From Sphaerotilus sp. (GTDB taxonomy: Bacteria > Pseudomonadota > Gammaproteobacteria > Burkholderiales > Burkholderiaceae_C), in contig JAAFKB010000020.1 of the NCBI GenBank assembly GCA_013299055.1, positions 1 through 47,387 on the forward strand: a stretch of 47,387 bases of DNA, given 5' to 3'. The translations under genes were made by a program, and so were the position numbers. Below, one piece after another: positions 25,981 to 35,438 of the stretch (within the stretch, counting starts at the first letter, position 1; each line of letters begins with the position of its first letter). The notes under the pieces are model-generated. The model searched no databases, was not told where the DNA came from, and was given only the letters and a program-made list of their open reading frames with translations.

Positions 25981-27432
25981 ATGGGTTCCATCACATCCTC
26001 CGGTCTGGGCAGTGGCCTGGACGTCTCGTCGATCATCAGCCAGCTGATGACCATCGAGAAGCAGCCTCTGACCACCCTCAAGAAGGAAGAGACGTCGATC
26101 AACGCCAGGATCTCGTCCTTCGGCAAGATCCAGAGCGCGCTGTCCTCGCTGCGTGACAAGTCGGCGGCCTTCAACACCAGCAGCCTGTGGGGCCGCACCA
26201 GCACGACGCTGGCCGACCCGTCCGTGGCGACCGTGACGTCGGTGAGCGGCCAGACGGGCGCAGCCGGCTCGCACGCCCTGCAGATCGACGCACTGGCTGC
26301 CGCGCAGACCGTCAGCAGCAGCGCCTTCGCCTCCAGTGCGGCCACGCTCTCGGAAGGCACGCTGACGATCGACCTGGGCACCTGGAGCAGCACACCGCCG
26401 ACCACGTTCGCGCCCAAGGCCGGCACCTCGTCGGTCTCGGTGGCGATCGGGGCAGGGGAGACCTCGCTGGCGAGCGTGCGCGACAAGATCAACGCCGCCA
26501 ACGCGGGGGTGACGGCCGGCATCATCACCGATGCCTCCGGCGCCCGGCTGACGCTGCGCTCGACCGCCACCGGCGCGGAAAACGCCTTCCGCATCGCCGT
26601 GACCGAGACCAGCCCGGACGGCAACGCCGCCACCGGACTGTCCGCCCTGGCCTATGACGCCAGCGCCCCCTCGTCGCCCATGGCCCTGAGCCAGGCGGCC
26701 GGCAATGCGCGTGCCGTCGTCAATGGCATCGCGATCACGTCGGCGTCGAACACGCTGGACGGGGTCGTGGAGGGGGTGTCGATCAAGCTGAACAAGACGA
26801 CCACCAGCGCGGTGGAGATGACCGTGGCGGCCGACCACACCGATGTCAAGGCGCGGCTCACGGAGTTCATGAACGCCTACAACGGTCTGGTGGACCAGAT
26901 CCGCACCGAGACCAAGTACGACGCCGAGACCAAGGTGGCCGGCAAGCTCCAGGCCGACCGCACTGCGGTGGGGCTGCAGTCGCGCATGCAGACGCTCCTG
27001 TACGAGGAGTTCTCGGGTGCCGGCGCCGGCACGCTCAAGCGGCTGTCGGACATCGGCCTGTCGATCAACGCCACGGGCCGGCTCGAACTCAGCACCACCC
27101 GGCTCGATGCGGCACTGGCCAATCCGTCACAGGTCAAGGAGCTGCTCTACGGCGGGGCCACCGGCGCGACCACGGCCCAGACCGGCTTCATGAAACGCTT
27201 CCGCCAGTTTGCCGATACGGCGCTGGGCACGGAAGGTCCGCTGGAGGCCCGCACGGGCACGCTCAAGGGCCAGCTCAAGCGCAACACCGACCGGCAGGGT
27301 GCGCTGGACCTGCGCTACCAGTCCACCGAAGAGCGGCTGCGCAAGCAGTTCGACGCCCTGGACCAGCGCATGTCGGGCATCAACGCGCTGGGGAACTCGG
27401 TGACGCTGATGATCAAGCAGATGTACGGATAG
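25981..27432 (+). CDS. fliD: Flagellar filament cap protein FliD
   Basis: This 483-residue cap protein sits at the tip of the filament and helps flagellin subunits fold into place. The N-terminal signature GSITSSGLGSGLDVSSIISQLM is clear (residues 2-23, shown here in part of the family form), and the C-terminal region ends in NALGNSVTLMIKQMYG. The start ATG at 25981 follows AGGAG by seven bases. It lies 155 bases after the flagellins, where a short tandem repeat TGTGGCCAT is seen but no clear promoter. Confidence 0.95.
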   Translation: MGSITSSGLGSGLDVSSIISQLMTIEKQPLTTLKKEETSINARISSFGKIQSALSSLRDKSAAFNTSSLWGRTSTTLADPSVATVTSVSGQTGAAGSHALQIDALAAAQTVSSSAFASSAATLSEGTLTIDLGTWSSTPPTTFAPKAGTSSVSVAIGAGETSLASVRDKINAANAGVTAGIITDASGARLTLRSTATGAENAFRIAVTETSPDGNAATGLSALAYDASAPSSPMALSQAAGNARAVVNGIAITSASNTLDGVVEGVSIKLNKTTTSAVEMTVAADHTDVKARLTEFMNAYNGLVDQIRTETKYDAETKVAGKLQADRTAVGLQSRMQTLLYEEFSGAGAGTLKRLSDIGLSINATGRLELSTTRLDAALANPSQVKELLYGGATGATTAQTGFMKRFRQFADTALGTEGPLEARTGTLKGQLKRNTDRQGALDLRYQSTEERLRKQFDALDQRMSGINALGNSVTLMIKQMYG

Positions 27433-27566
27433 CGTCGCCACCTGGGCAGGGCGTGCGTGCGTGCGTGAAGTGGCGGATCAGGCGGACTTTATCCGGAGAT
27501 GCGCGCAGGAGACGACATCTAGACTCCGTCGGATCGACTCTCCCGCTGTCCAGGACTCGCCCGACC

Positions 27567-29597
27567 ATGACCGCTCTCACCGCTCCGCCTGTCGCTGCCG
27601 CTGTTGCCGCATCCCCCACTGCGACTGGCGGCGCCGGCCGCAGGAAGCCCGACCACGCCCTGGCCCAGCGCCTGCAGGCCCGAGGACGCGAGTGCCTGCG
27701 CAAGGGCCAGTTCAGCTTGGCCCAGGCACAGTTCGCACAGGCCGTGCGTGCCGATCCAGGCCAGCAGCTGGGCTGGCTGCTGCTGGCGCAATGCGACCAC
27801 CGCCTGCGCCAGACCGGTGCTGCCATCGAACACTTGCACGAAGCCTTCCGGCTGGATCACCAGGACGCACAGGTCTGCCAGTTGCTGGTCGACTGTCTGC
27901 TGGAAGCGCACCGCCATGCCGAGGTGATCGAGGCCCTGGAGTCGCTCGGTCCGACCGCCGTGCGCAGCGCCCACTGGCACCTGAGCAAGGCCCGCGCCCA
28001 TCTGGCGCTGCAGGACTTCCAGGGCACCGTGCGGGAGTGTTCCGCCGCGCTGGGCAAGGCGGGTGGCGATGCGTTGCTGCGCCACCAGGCGTTGCAGGGC
28101 CTGGGGCACGGGCTGATGAAGTGTGATGGCCACGTCGAGGCTGCGTGGTGCTACCGCATGCTGCTGGACGCCAATCCGCTGGACTTCGGCTCGGCGCTCA
28201 GTGCGGCCCACGCCAGCTCCTGGGCCTGCGACTGGCCCGGTCTTGTCGGGGATTTCGAGCGGCTGCGCCAGTGCATCGCGCACGTGGACACCAGCGGGCA
28301 TGTCCCCATCACGGGCCGCAGTCCGTTTGCGCTGATCACCCTCACGGACGATCCGGGCCTGCTGCGCTGGGCCGCCGAGCACACCTACCGCGAGCAGCGT
28401 GCGGGCCTGCTGGCCGTGCCGCACGATCCCGCGAGGTCCATTCCCCGACCGGACGGCAAGCTGCGCATCGGCCTGCTGTCGAGTGACTTCCATGTCCACG
28501 CCACCAGCCTCCTCATCGCCGAATGCCTGGAAGGCATGGACGCCAGCCAGTTTGCGCTGTACTTCTACTCGGGTGGGCAGGACGACCGCTCCGCGCTGCG
28601 CGCGCGGGTGCGCGCCACGGCGGCGTGCTGGGTGGAAACGGCCGACCTGTCGACCGCACAGCTGGTCGAGCGCATCCGCGAGGACCAGATCGGCGTGCTG
28701 CTGGACATGAAGGGCTATACCCAGGGGGCGCGCATGGATGTGCTGGTCCACCGGCCCGCACCGCTGCAGGTGTCCTGGCTGGGGTACCCCGGAACGACCG
28801 GTGCGGATTGTCTGGACTATGTCATCGGGGATCCGGTGCTCACGCCACTGTCGGCCCAGCCGCATTTCTCCGAGTGCATCGCCCAGATGCCGCACTGCTA
28901 CCAGCCCAACGACAGCACGCGCACCCGGCCACAGCCGGTTTCACGCGCCGAGTGCGGTCTGCCCGAGGATGCCTTCGTGTTCGCCAGCTTCAACATGGCC
29001 TACAAGATCGTGCCCGAGGTCTTCGAGGCCTGGTGCCGGATCCTGCAGGCCACGCCTGGTTCGGTGCTGTGGCTGATCGTGGAGCAGGCCCCTGCCCGCG
29101 AGCGGCTGCAGGCCGCCGCCAGTGCCCATGGCATCGACCCCCGGCGGCTGGTCTTCGCTCCGTTCCTTGCACCGGAGCGGCACCGTGCCCGGCTCCCCCA
29201 GGCCGATCTGTGCCTGGACACCTTTCCCTGCGGCGGCCACACCACGGCCAGTGATGCGCTGTGGGCGGGGGTGCCGGTGCTGGCACTCCAGGGCGAGAGC
29301 TTCGCGTCCCGGGTGGCGGCCAGCTTGCTGCACAGCCTCGGCCTGCCGGAGATGGCCTGCACGGACATCGACACCTACATGCAGACCGCCGTGACGCTGG
29401 CGCTGGACGCGGCCGCGCTGCAGACGCTGTGCCACCGGCTGGAGCAGGGGCGTCTGCAGTCACCCCTGTTCGATGGCCGGCGCTTTGCCACCGACCTGGG
29501 CCATCTGCTGCAGCGCATGGTGGCGCGCCAGGAGGCCGGCTTGCCCCCGATGCCGCTGGCCGCTGCATCTCAAGTCGCCGCACCGGTCGGACGATAA
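27567..29597 (+). CDS. SPINDLY/OGT-type O-glycosyltransferase with TPR domain
   Basis: This 676-residue protein has N-terminal TPR repeats (about residues 28-270) and a C-terminal GT41 catalytic region (about 295-665). The N-terminal catalytic segment SDFHVHATSLL carries H309 and H311. The UDP-binding segment contains AYKIVPE with K480, aligned with the key lysine of O-GlcNAc transferases. TFPCGGHTTASDALWAGVPVL follows. Such enzymes O-glycosylate Ser/Thr of proteins in the cytoplasm. Its place between fliD and fliS makes flagellin the likely substrate, as in other bacteria with an OGT-like gene in the flagellin locus. That link is an inference. The start at MTALTAPPV removes an arginine-rich shadow. 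Confidence 0.87.
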   Translation: MTALTAPPVAAAVAASPTATGGAGRRKPDHALAQRLQARGRECLRKGQFSLAQAQFAQAVRADPGQQLGWLLLAQCDHRLRQTGAAIEHLHEAFRLDHQDAQVCQLLVDCLLEAHRHAEVIEALESLGPTAVRSAHWHLSKARAHLALQDFQGTVRECSAALGKAGGDALLRHQALQGLGHGLMKCDGHVEAAWCYRMLLDANPLDFGSALSAAHASSWACDWPGLVGDFERLRQCIAHVDTSGHVPITGRSPFALITLTDDPGLLRWAAEHTYREQRAGLLAVPHDPARSIPRPDGKLRIGLLSSDFHVHATSLLIAECLEGMDASQFALYFYSGGQDDRSALRARVRATAACWVETADLSTAQLVERIREDQIGVLLDMKGYTQGARMDVLVHRPAPLQVSWLGYPGTTGADCLDYVIGDPVLTPLSAQPHFSECIAQMPHCYQPNDSTRTRPQPVSRAECGLPEDAFVFASFNMAYKIVPEVFEAWCRILQATPGSVLWLIVEQAPARERLQAAASAHGIDPRRLVFAPFLAPERHRARLPQADLCLDTFPCGGHTTASDALWAGVPVLALQGESFASRVAASLLHSLGLPEMACTDIDTYMQTAVTLALDAAALQTLCHRLEQGRLQSPLFDGRRFATDLGHLLQRMVARQEAGLPPMPLAAASQVAAPVGR

Positions 29598-29655
29598 GCC
29601 TCAGGCAGCGCACACCGATTCCCACCGCCCCTTCGTCCATAACCAAATCCCCCGC

Positions 29656-30093
29656 ATGTTCAACAGCGCCGTGACCGCACCTCTGAACCGCCCCCAGCAT
29701 TTCGCCAATGCCTATCGGCAGATCGGCGTGGAGACGGGGGTGGCTTGCGCAACCCCGCACCACCTCGTGCTGATGCTGTACGACGGGCTGCTCGAATCGG
29801 TGGCGCGGGCCCGCACCGCGATGGTGGCGGGGGACATCGAGCCGAAATGCACCCAGATCGGCCGTGCCGTGCGCATCCTCGACGAAGGGCTGATCGCCGC
29901 GCTGGACCTGGAGGCGGGCGGCGAACTCGCGCTGAATCTGCGCGACCTCTATCACTATGCGGTGATTCGCCTGACCTGGAGCAACCTGCGCAACGATCCC
30001 GCGCTCCTCGACGAGGTCGAGCGCCTGATCCGCCCGCTGCGCGATGCCTGGCAGACCATCGGCGCACAGGTTTCCACCAGGGTGCCGGCCTGA
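29656..30093 (+). CDS. fliS: Flagellin export chaperone FliS
   Basis: This 145-residue helical protein binds the C-terminal end of flagellin and keeps it unfolded until export. Typical segments are ANAYRQIGVETGV near residues 18-30 and PHHLVLMLYDGLLESVARAR. The start MFNSAVTAP matches family length. It lies 58 bases after the glycosyltransferase and 55 bases before fliT. Confidence 0.94.
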   Translation: MFNSAVTAPLNRPQHFANAYRQIGVETGVACATPHHLVLMLYDGLLESVARARTAMVAGDIEPKCTQIGRAVRILDEGLIAALDLEAGGELALNLRDLYHYAVIRLTWSNLRNDPALLDEVERLIRPLRDAWQTIGAQVSTRVPA

Positions 30094-30148
30094 TCCCGGG
30101 CGATCGGCCTCCCACGCCCCGGCAATGCAGTCACACACTGGGTCCTAC

Positions 30149-30496
30149 ATGTCCAAAGCCGCTACCGCCCGAACCACGCAGAGTGCACCCCTGCACAAGA
30201 GCGTCCTGCTGCAATACTACGAAGCCATCGAACAGGCCAGTCTCGACATGCTGGAGGCTGCCCGAGTCGGCAACTGGGACCGCGTGGTCAAGCTCGAAGG
30301 GGCGTGTGCGGTGCTGATCTCGCAGCTCAAGCACGCGGCCGGGCAAGACCTGCTGCCCAGCGAGGAGGTGCAGGTGAAGTCCCGCATCATGCAGCGCATC
30401 CTGCTCAACGACGCCGAGATCCGGATGCTGGCCGAGCCTTGGCTGGAGGATCTGGACAGCATGCTCACCGTGCCCCCGCGCAGCACGCTGCACTGA
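30149..30496 (+). CDS. fliT: Flagellar chaperone FliT-like protein
   Basis: This 115-residue helical protein has the position directly after fliS and the size of FliT, the export chaperone of FliD and, in enterobacteria, an anti-FlhDC factor. Visible segments include LLQYYEAIEQASLDMLEAAR and NDAEIRMLAEPWLEDLD. Sequence conservation in this family is low, so the call rests largely on gene order. An ATG eight codons upstream (30125) is an alternative start. Confidence 0.75.
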   Translation: MSKAATARTTQSAPLHKSVLLQYYEAIEQASLDMLEAARVGNWDRVVKLEGACAVLISQLKHAAGQDLLPSEEVQVKSRIMQRILLNDAEIRMLAEPWLEDLDSMLTVPPRSTLH

Positions 30497-30510
30497 CTGG
30501 AGTCCTGCGC

Positions 30511-31284
30511 ATGAGCCCGTCGACTGCTTCCCTTGCCGCTGCAACCGCAACCGCAACCGCTGCTGGTGCCGCAGACCTCCACGAACACCGCGTGCGGGTC
30601 TCTGTCGAGATCCGGGATCTGCTGCGGCAGTTCGTCGAGGGCGACGTGCCGCTGTCGCTGACCACGCCTGACGGCCTGGCCTACTCGACCTCGCTCTGGG
30701 CCGAGGACGCACAGCGGGGGGTGCTGGTCTTCGCGGCGGATGCCCGCGACACGCTGGTGCCGCGTCTGGCGGAGTCCCATGAGGTGACGGCCACGGGCTA
30801 CCTGGACAGCGTGAAGGTGCAGTTCGATGTCCATGACCTCCTGCTGGTCCACGGGCGCAGCGCCAGCGCCTTCAATGCCCAGTACCCGCGCGAGGTCTAC
30901 CGCTTCCAGCGCCGCAACGCCTTTCGCATCCGCCCCACGGGGCGGACACAGCCGCACGCCTTGCTGGAACTGGCGGATCTGCCACGGCGGCAGATCGACC
31001 TGCGCATTCTCGACATCAGCCACACGGGCGTGGCGCTGATGCTCAACGAGGAGCTGGACCTGTTCCGCGCCGGCCAGTGCCTGCCGGGGGTAGAACTGGT
31101 GCTGGACGTGGCCACCCGGATGCGGGTGACGCTGCGCGTGATGCATGTCTCCGAGGTGAGCGCCTTGCCGACCCGGCACCGCCGCATCGGCTGCGAGCTG
31201 CTGATGCCGAGTCCGGCGGTCCAGCGCGAGCTGCAGCGTTATCTCGACCACGCCCAGAAGCGCCACCGGCTGCTTTCGCTCTGA
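30511..31284 (+). CDS. ycgR: YcgR-type flagellar brake protein with PilZ domain
   Basis: This 257-residue protein has an N-terminal YcgR domain (about residues 25-130) and a C-terminal PilZ domain. The c-di-GMP-binding RxxxR region is visible as RFQRRNAFRIRP near residue 131, and the second motif as DISHTG near residue 168. When c-di-GMP is high, YcgR binds the motor and slows it. A low-complexity ATATATAAGAAD segment near the start comes from a short trinucleotide-like repeat. The gene follows fliT by 14 bases and closes this plus-strand unit. Confidence 0.9.
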   Translation: MSPSTASLAAATATATAAGAADLHEHRVRVSVEIRDLLRQFVEGDVPLSLTTPDGLAYSTSLWAEDAQRGVLVFAADARDTLVPRLAESHEVTATGYLDSVKVQFDVHDLLLVHGRSASAFNAQYPREVYRFQRRNAFRIRPTGRTQPHALLELADLPRRQIDLRILDISHTGVALMLNEELDLFRAGQCLPGVELVLDVATRMRVTLRVMHVSEVSALPTRHRRIGCELLMPSPAVQRELQRYLDHAQKRHRLLSL

Positions 31285-31296
31285 GCGTGCGCCCTG

Positions 31297-31320
31297 GCGC
31301 CTGGTGATCTGCCAAGGCGC
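31297..31320. terminator. Hairpin between convergent ycgR and fliE
   Basis: GCGCCTGG (31297-31304) pairs with CCAAGGCGC (31312-31320) with one bulge, around a seven-base loop. It lies in the 46-base gap between two convergent genes and could end transcription on both strands. There is no T run, so the call is tentative. Confidence 0.4.
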
Positions 31321-31330
31321 TGCACGTCCG

Positions 31331-31654
31331 TCAGACCTGCATGTTCATGATGTCGCTGTAGGCCTGCACCAGCCGGTTGCGCACCTGCATCGCCGCCTGG
31401 AAGCCGATGTTGGCCCGCTGCATCGCGACCATCGTTTCTTCCAGGCTCACCTGCGGGTTGTCCAGTGACACCTCGCGCTGCAGTGCCTGCGCGGACTGCT
31501 GCGACTGGCTGACGTTGTGCAGTGCCTGCTGGAAGACCTGGGAAAAGCCACCCGGCGGACCGTCGACCGCGGGCGAGGCAGGCTGCCCGAGTCCGGTCAG
31601 CCCTGCGCGCGCGACGGCCTGGGCGAAATCAAAGGGTTTGAGCGGCATGTCCAT
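31331..31654 (-). CDS. fliE: Flagellar hook-basal body protein FliE
   Basis: This 107-residue protein links the MS ring to the rod and is the first rod component exported. Conserved C-terminal segments are VSLDNPQVSLEETMVAMQ and AMQVRNRLVQAYSDIMNM. I choose the start at 31654 (MDMPLKPFD) because GGAG lies seven bases before it; an ATG 11 codons upstream has no such site. Unlike the common fliEFG operon, the gene is divergent from fliF and stands alone on the minus strand. Confidence 0.92.
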   Translation of the reverse strand: MDMPLKPFDFAQAVARAGLTGLGQPASPAVDGPPGGFSQVFQQALHNVSQSQQSAQALQREVSLDNPQVSLEETMVAMQRANIGFQAAMQVRNRLVQAYSDIMNMQV

Positions 31655-31816
31655 GAGGGTTCTCCACAGCTTCGCCATCCTAGGCAAGCCAGGGGCGACC
31701 GAGGAACGAAAGAGTGCCGCGATCGTTCGCCTGTTTGCCGCTTCAGGGATGGTGGGGGCTCGAATAATCCACTTTCAGCGTGGCCGTTCTGGCCTGCGTG
31801 CAACGACCGATTGGAC
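31655..31816. promoter_or_regulatory. Divergent promoter region between fliE and fliF
   Basis: These 162 bases must carry the promoters of both fliE and the long fliF operon. An AT-richer patch with a possible -10 (AATAAT at 31763-31768) points toward fliF, but its -35 is poor. That would fit a promoter needing FlhDC activation. No sigma-28 or sigma-54 site with correct spacing was found. Confidence 0.4.
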
Positions 31817-33541
31817 ATGGACCTCTCCAGCTCGACCACCCTGACTGCAGCCGCTCCCGCCTCCGGCGCGGGTGTGGCCCGTCTGGCGGAGCGTTTCTCC
31901 GCCTTGCCTGTGCTGCGCAAGGCCATGCTCGCGGGGGGGCTGCTGCTGTTCCTGGCGCTGCTCGGCCTGTCGGCGGTCTGGAGCGCACGGCCGGACTACC
32001 GTGTGCTGTTTTCCAACCTCAGCGACAAGGATGGCGGGGCCATCGTGGCGCAGCTGTCCAAGATGAATGTGCCCTACCGGTTCAGCGAAGGGGGCGGTGC
32101 CGTGCTGGTGCCCGCCGACCAGGTCCACGACGTGCGCCTGAAGCTGGCCCAGACCGGGCTGCCGAAAGGCTCGACCGTGGGCTTCGAGCTGATGGACAGT
32201 GCCCGTTTCGGTACCACACAGTTCCAGGAGAGGCTGAACTTTCAGCGCGGGCTCGAAGGCGAGCTGGTGCGCTCGATCACGGCGCTGTCGGCGGTCGAGT
32301 CGGCGCGGGTCCACCTGGCCTTGCCCAACCAGAACGGCTTCTTCCGGGACCAGCAAAAGCCCAGTGCTTCGGTGCTGCTCACGCTGCGCGGCGGGCAGGT
32401 GCTCGACCGGGCGCAGATCGCCGGCATCGTGCATCTGGTGTCGGCCAGCGTGCCGGAGCTGAGTCCGCGCGCGGTGAGCGTGCTGGACCAGTCTGGTGCC
32501 ATGCTGTCGGAGCAAGGCGATGGTGCAGGGGGGCTCGACTCTGGCCAGGTCCAGCACGTCGCCCGCATCGAGGCGCTGTATGCCAAGCGCATCCTCGACA
32601 TCCTGGAGCCCATCGTGGGCCGGGACAACCTGCGGGCCCAGGTGTCCGCCGAGGTGGATTTTTCGCAGTCGGAGTCGACGACGGAGGAGTTCAAGCCCAA
32701 CCAGGGTGGTGTACCGGCCGCCGTGCGCACCGCGCAGGTGTCGGAGAACGCGGGCGGGCCGGGCAGCGCCTTGGCCGCCGGTGTCCCCGGTGCGGCCAGC
32801 AACCAGCCCCAGGCGGTGGCATCGGCCCCCATCAACGGTGCGGCCCAGGCGCTGCAAGCCGCGCAGGTCGGGCAGGTCAGCGGCCTGAGCCCCGGGGGTC
32901 GGCGCGACATGGTCACGAACTACGAGATCGACAAGACGGTCCGGGTGACACGGGCGGCGGCAGGCGCCATCCGCCGGCTGGCCGTGGCCGTGGTGGTGAA
33001 CCACCGCGTCGCACCCGACAAGAAGGGCCAGGCACAGTCCCAGCCGTTGTCGCAGGAAGAGATCGACAAGCTGGTCGCGCTGGTCCAGGAGACCGTCGGC
33101 TTCAACAAGGAGCGAGGCGACACGGTGCGGGTGGTCAACGCGCCGTTCCGCCACAACCTGGCAGACAAGCCAGCGCCTGTGCCGATGTGGCAGCAGCCGG
33201 AAACGGTCGAGATGGTGCGCACGCTGGCCGTGCCGCTGGTGCTGGGTCTGCTGGGGCTGGCGCTGGTCTTTGGCGTGATCCGGCCGGTGCTGGGGGATCT
33301 GCGGGCGGACCGCCTCGCCCAGCAGCAACCGCCTGCGGCCCGGCAGCTCGATGCCGTGGTGGACGACCTGACCGAGCTGCCTGCGCTCCAGAGCCGCAGC
33401 ACCCTGCCGACGCTGGCAGGACCGGCCGCCGTGAGCGATGCGGACAAGCGTCTGGAGGCCGTGCGCCAGATGGCGCGGACCAACCCTGCCTCGGTGGCGC
33501 GCATCCTGCGTGGCTGGGCACAGGGCCAGGACGCGGGTTGA
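31817..33541 (+). CDS. fliF: Flagellar MS-ring protein FliF
   Basis: This 574-residue protein forms the MS ring in the inner membrane. Membrane helices lie near residues 35-57 and 465-490. Between them are the ring-building motifs (GFELMDSARFGTTQFQ; ELVRSITALSAVESARVHLA) and a long flexible Ala/Gly/Gln-rich loop near 300-360. The C-terminal cytoplasmic tail, which binds FliG, ends in RILRGWAQGQDAG. It is the first gene of the fliFGHIJK-fliLMNOPQR series. Confidence 0.96.
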   Translation: MDLSSSTTLTAAAPASGAGVARLAERFSALPVLRKAMLAGGLLLFLALLGLSAVWSARPDYRVLFSNLSDKDGGAIVAQLSKMNVPYRFSEGGGAVLVPADQVHDVRLKLAQTGLPKGSTVGFELMDSARFGTTQFQERLNFQRGLEGELVRSITALSAVESARVHLALPNQNGFFRDQQKPSASVLLTLRGGQVLDRAQIAGIVHLVSASVPELSPRAVSVLDQSGAMLSEQGDGAGGLDSGQVQHVARIEALYAKRILDILEPIVGRDNLRAQVSAEVDFSQSESTTEEFKPNQGGVPAAVRTAQVSENAGGPGSALAAGVPGAASNQPQAVASAPINGAAQALQAAQVGQVSGLSPGGRRDMVTNYEIDKTVRVTRAAAGAIRRLAVAVVVNHRVAPDKKGQAQSQPLSQEEIDKLVALVQETVGFNKERGDTVRVVNAPFRHNLADKPAPVPMWQQPETVEMVRTLAVPLVLGLLGLALVFGVIRPVLGDLRADRLAQQQPPAARQLDAVVDDLTELPALQSRSTLPTLAGPAAVSDADKRLEAVRQMARTNPASVARILRGWAQGQDAG

Positions 33542-33598
33542 CGACACGGCCCAGGCCGCTACACGGGCCGATCACGGACCGAACCGGGAGATGCCAGC

Positions 33599-34600
33599 AT
33601 GGATGACAAGGGACTCGAAGACGCAGCGATCTTGCTGATCTCGATGGGCGAAGAGGGTGCGGCGGACGTGTTCCGCCACCTCACGCCCAAGGAAGTGCAG
33701 AGCCTGGGCGAGAAGATCGCGCGCACCAAGACCATCTCGCGGGACCGCTACGAGCGGGTGCTGGTGCGCTTCGAGGAGCAGGTGGAGAGCGAGGGGCTGA
33801 TCGAGCTGGGCCTGAATACCGATGACTACGTCAGCAACGTGCTCCACCGCGCGCTGGGCGACGACAAGGCCCGGCTGCTGCTGGACCGCATCATCGGCAC
33901 CGACGACACGCCGGGCATCGACAACCTGAAATGGATGGACCCGGCGGCGGTGGCCGATCTGCTGCGGCGTGAACATCCGCAGATCGTCGCGGTCATCCTG
34001 GTCCACCTCGAACCCGACCAGGTCAGCGCGGTGCTGCGCCGCTTCCCCGAGGCGCAGCGCAACGAAGTGATGATCCGCCTGGCCACGCTCGATGGTGTCC
34101 AGCCCGCGGCGCTGCAGGAACTCAGCGAGGTGCTCTCGAAGGTGCTCGCTGGCAGCGGGCGCAGCAGCAAGTCCAACCTGGGTGGAGTCAAGACAGCGGC
34201 GGAGGTGCTCAACCTCATGGGATCTAGCGTCGAGGCGTCGGTGCTCGACTACATCCGCACCAACGACGCGGACCTGGCCCAGACCATCTCGGACAACATG
34301 TTCACCTTCGACGACCTGATGCGGGTCGACGACCGGGGCATCCAGACCGTGCTCAAGGAGGTCCAGAGCGAATCGCTGCTCGTCGCCCTCAAGGGCGCGA
34401 CCGAGGAGCTGCGCGAGAAGGTGTTCCGCAACATGTCCAGCCGTGCGGCCGAGATGCTGCGGGAGGATCTGGCCTCGCGCGGACCGGTGCGGGTGTCGGA
34501 GGTCGAGGCCGAGCAGAAGGTCATCCTGCAGGTGGTGCGCCGCCTGTCCGACGACGGGCAGATCGCCATGAGTGGAGGCGGCGATGGCCAGTTCCTCTGA
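33599..34600 (+). CDS. fliG: Flagellar motor switch protein FliG
   Basis: This 333-residue switch protein binds FliF through its N-terminal domain and meets the stator through its C-terminal domain. The EHPQ motif is at residues 125-128. The C-terminal torque region near residues 275-300 contains alternating charged residues (ATEELREKVFRNMSSRAAEM). The start is normal and the gene overlaps fliH by 17 bases. Confidence 0.97.
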   Translation: MDDKGLEDAAILLISMGEEGAADVFRHLTPKEVQSLGEKIARTKTISRDRYERVLVRFEEQVESEGLIELGLNTDDYVSNVLHRALGDDKARLLLDRIIGTDDTPGIDNLKWMDPAAVADLLRREHPQIVAVILVHLEPDQVSAVLRRFPEAQRNEVMIRLATLDGVQPAALQELSEVLSKVLAGSGRSSKSNLGGVKTAAEVLNLMGSSVEASVLDYIRTNDADLAQTISDNMFTFDDLMRVDDRGIQTVLKEVQSESLLVALKGATEELREKVFRNMSSRAAEMLREDLASRGPVRVSEVEAEQKVILQVVRRLSDDGQIAMSGGGDGQFL

Positions 34601-35438
34601 GGGGCAGCAAGACCACCGCTTTGCACAGCGTCTGCAGCAGCACGAGCGTGTGCCGCGCATGGGCCTGGACACGCCTGACGCGGCGAGTCGGCCCGCTCAG
34701 CCTTCCCACGCCCGGTTCATTCCGCGCGAAGAACTGGGCCATGCGGTGGCCTGGGTGCCCGATCGGCTGGACGGACGTGGCGGCAGGCCGGCGGCGTCCC
34801 CCGCGCCGGCTGCCGCCGCACCGCCACCGGCCGATCCGGCCGCCGCACGCGCCACCCGACAGGCCCAGCTCCAGGCCCGGTTGGCCGAGGTGTTCGAGCA
34901 GGGCCGCCAGCGTGGCCGTGACGAGATGGCCGAGGCCCTGCAAGCCCAGACCCGTGATGCGCTGGAGGCGTTCCGCCAGCAGCAGGCCGCGGAGGTCGGG
35001 ACGCCGGTGGCGTCGGTGCTGGCGGCGTTTCAGCAGGGACTCGACGGTGTCGAGCAGTCGCTGGCCCGCCGGCTGGCGGGGATCGCCATGCAGATGGCGC
35101 GCCAGGTGGTGCGCAGCGAGCTGCAGACCCGTGCCGCCCTCGTCGTCGAGGTGGTGCAGGAGGCCTTGGATGAGGTGCTGCTGTCGGCGCGGCACATCAC
35201 GGTGAAGGTCCACCCGGACGACCTGACCTGGATCGAGCAGGGTTGCCGTGACGCCTTCGAGGTCCGTGGCGCTCGGCTGATCGCCGACCACCACCTGGCC
35301 CGCGGGGGCTGTCTGGTGGAGTCGGATCTGGGGGTGGTCGATGCCCGGTTGGCGACCCGCTGGGCGAGTGCCATGGCGGCCATGGGTTCACCCGCGCTGG
35401 TGGATGCGGATGGCCCCGATGGAGTGGCCACACCATGA
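34584..35438 (+). CDS. fliH: Flagellar assembly protein FliH
   Basis: This 284-residue protein is the regulator and stalk of the export ATPase FliI. It has an alanine- and proline-rich N-terminal region (about residues 55-85) and a helical middle. The C-terminal FliH/HrpE-like domain contains [20 protein letters not shown] and [15 protein letters not shown] choose the ATG at 34584 because GGAGG lies five bases before it; a GTG four codons upstream lacks a site. The gene ends in an ATGA overlap with fliI. Confidence 0.9.
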   Translation: MASSSEGQQDHRFAQRLQQHERVPRMGLDTPDAASRPAQPSHARFIPREELGHAVAWVPDRLDGRGGRPAASPAPAAAAPPPADPAAARATRQAQLQARLAEVFEQGRQRGRDEMAEALQAQTRDALEAFRQQQAAEVGTPVASVLAAFQQGLDGVEQSLARRLAGIAMQMARQVVRSELQTRAALVVEVVQEALDEVLLSARHITVKVHPDDLTWIEQGCRDAFEVRGARLIADHHLARGGCLVESDLGVVDARLATRWASAMAAMGSPALVDADGPDGVATP

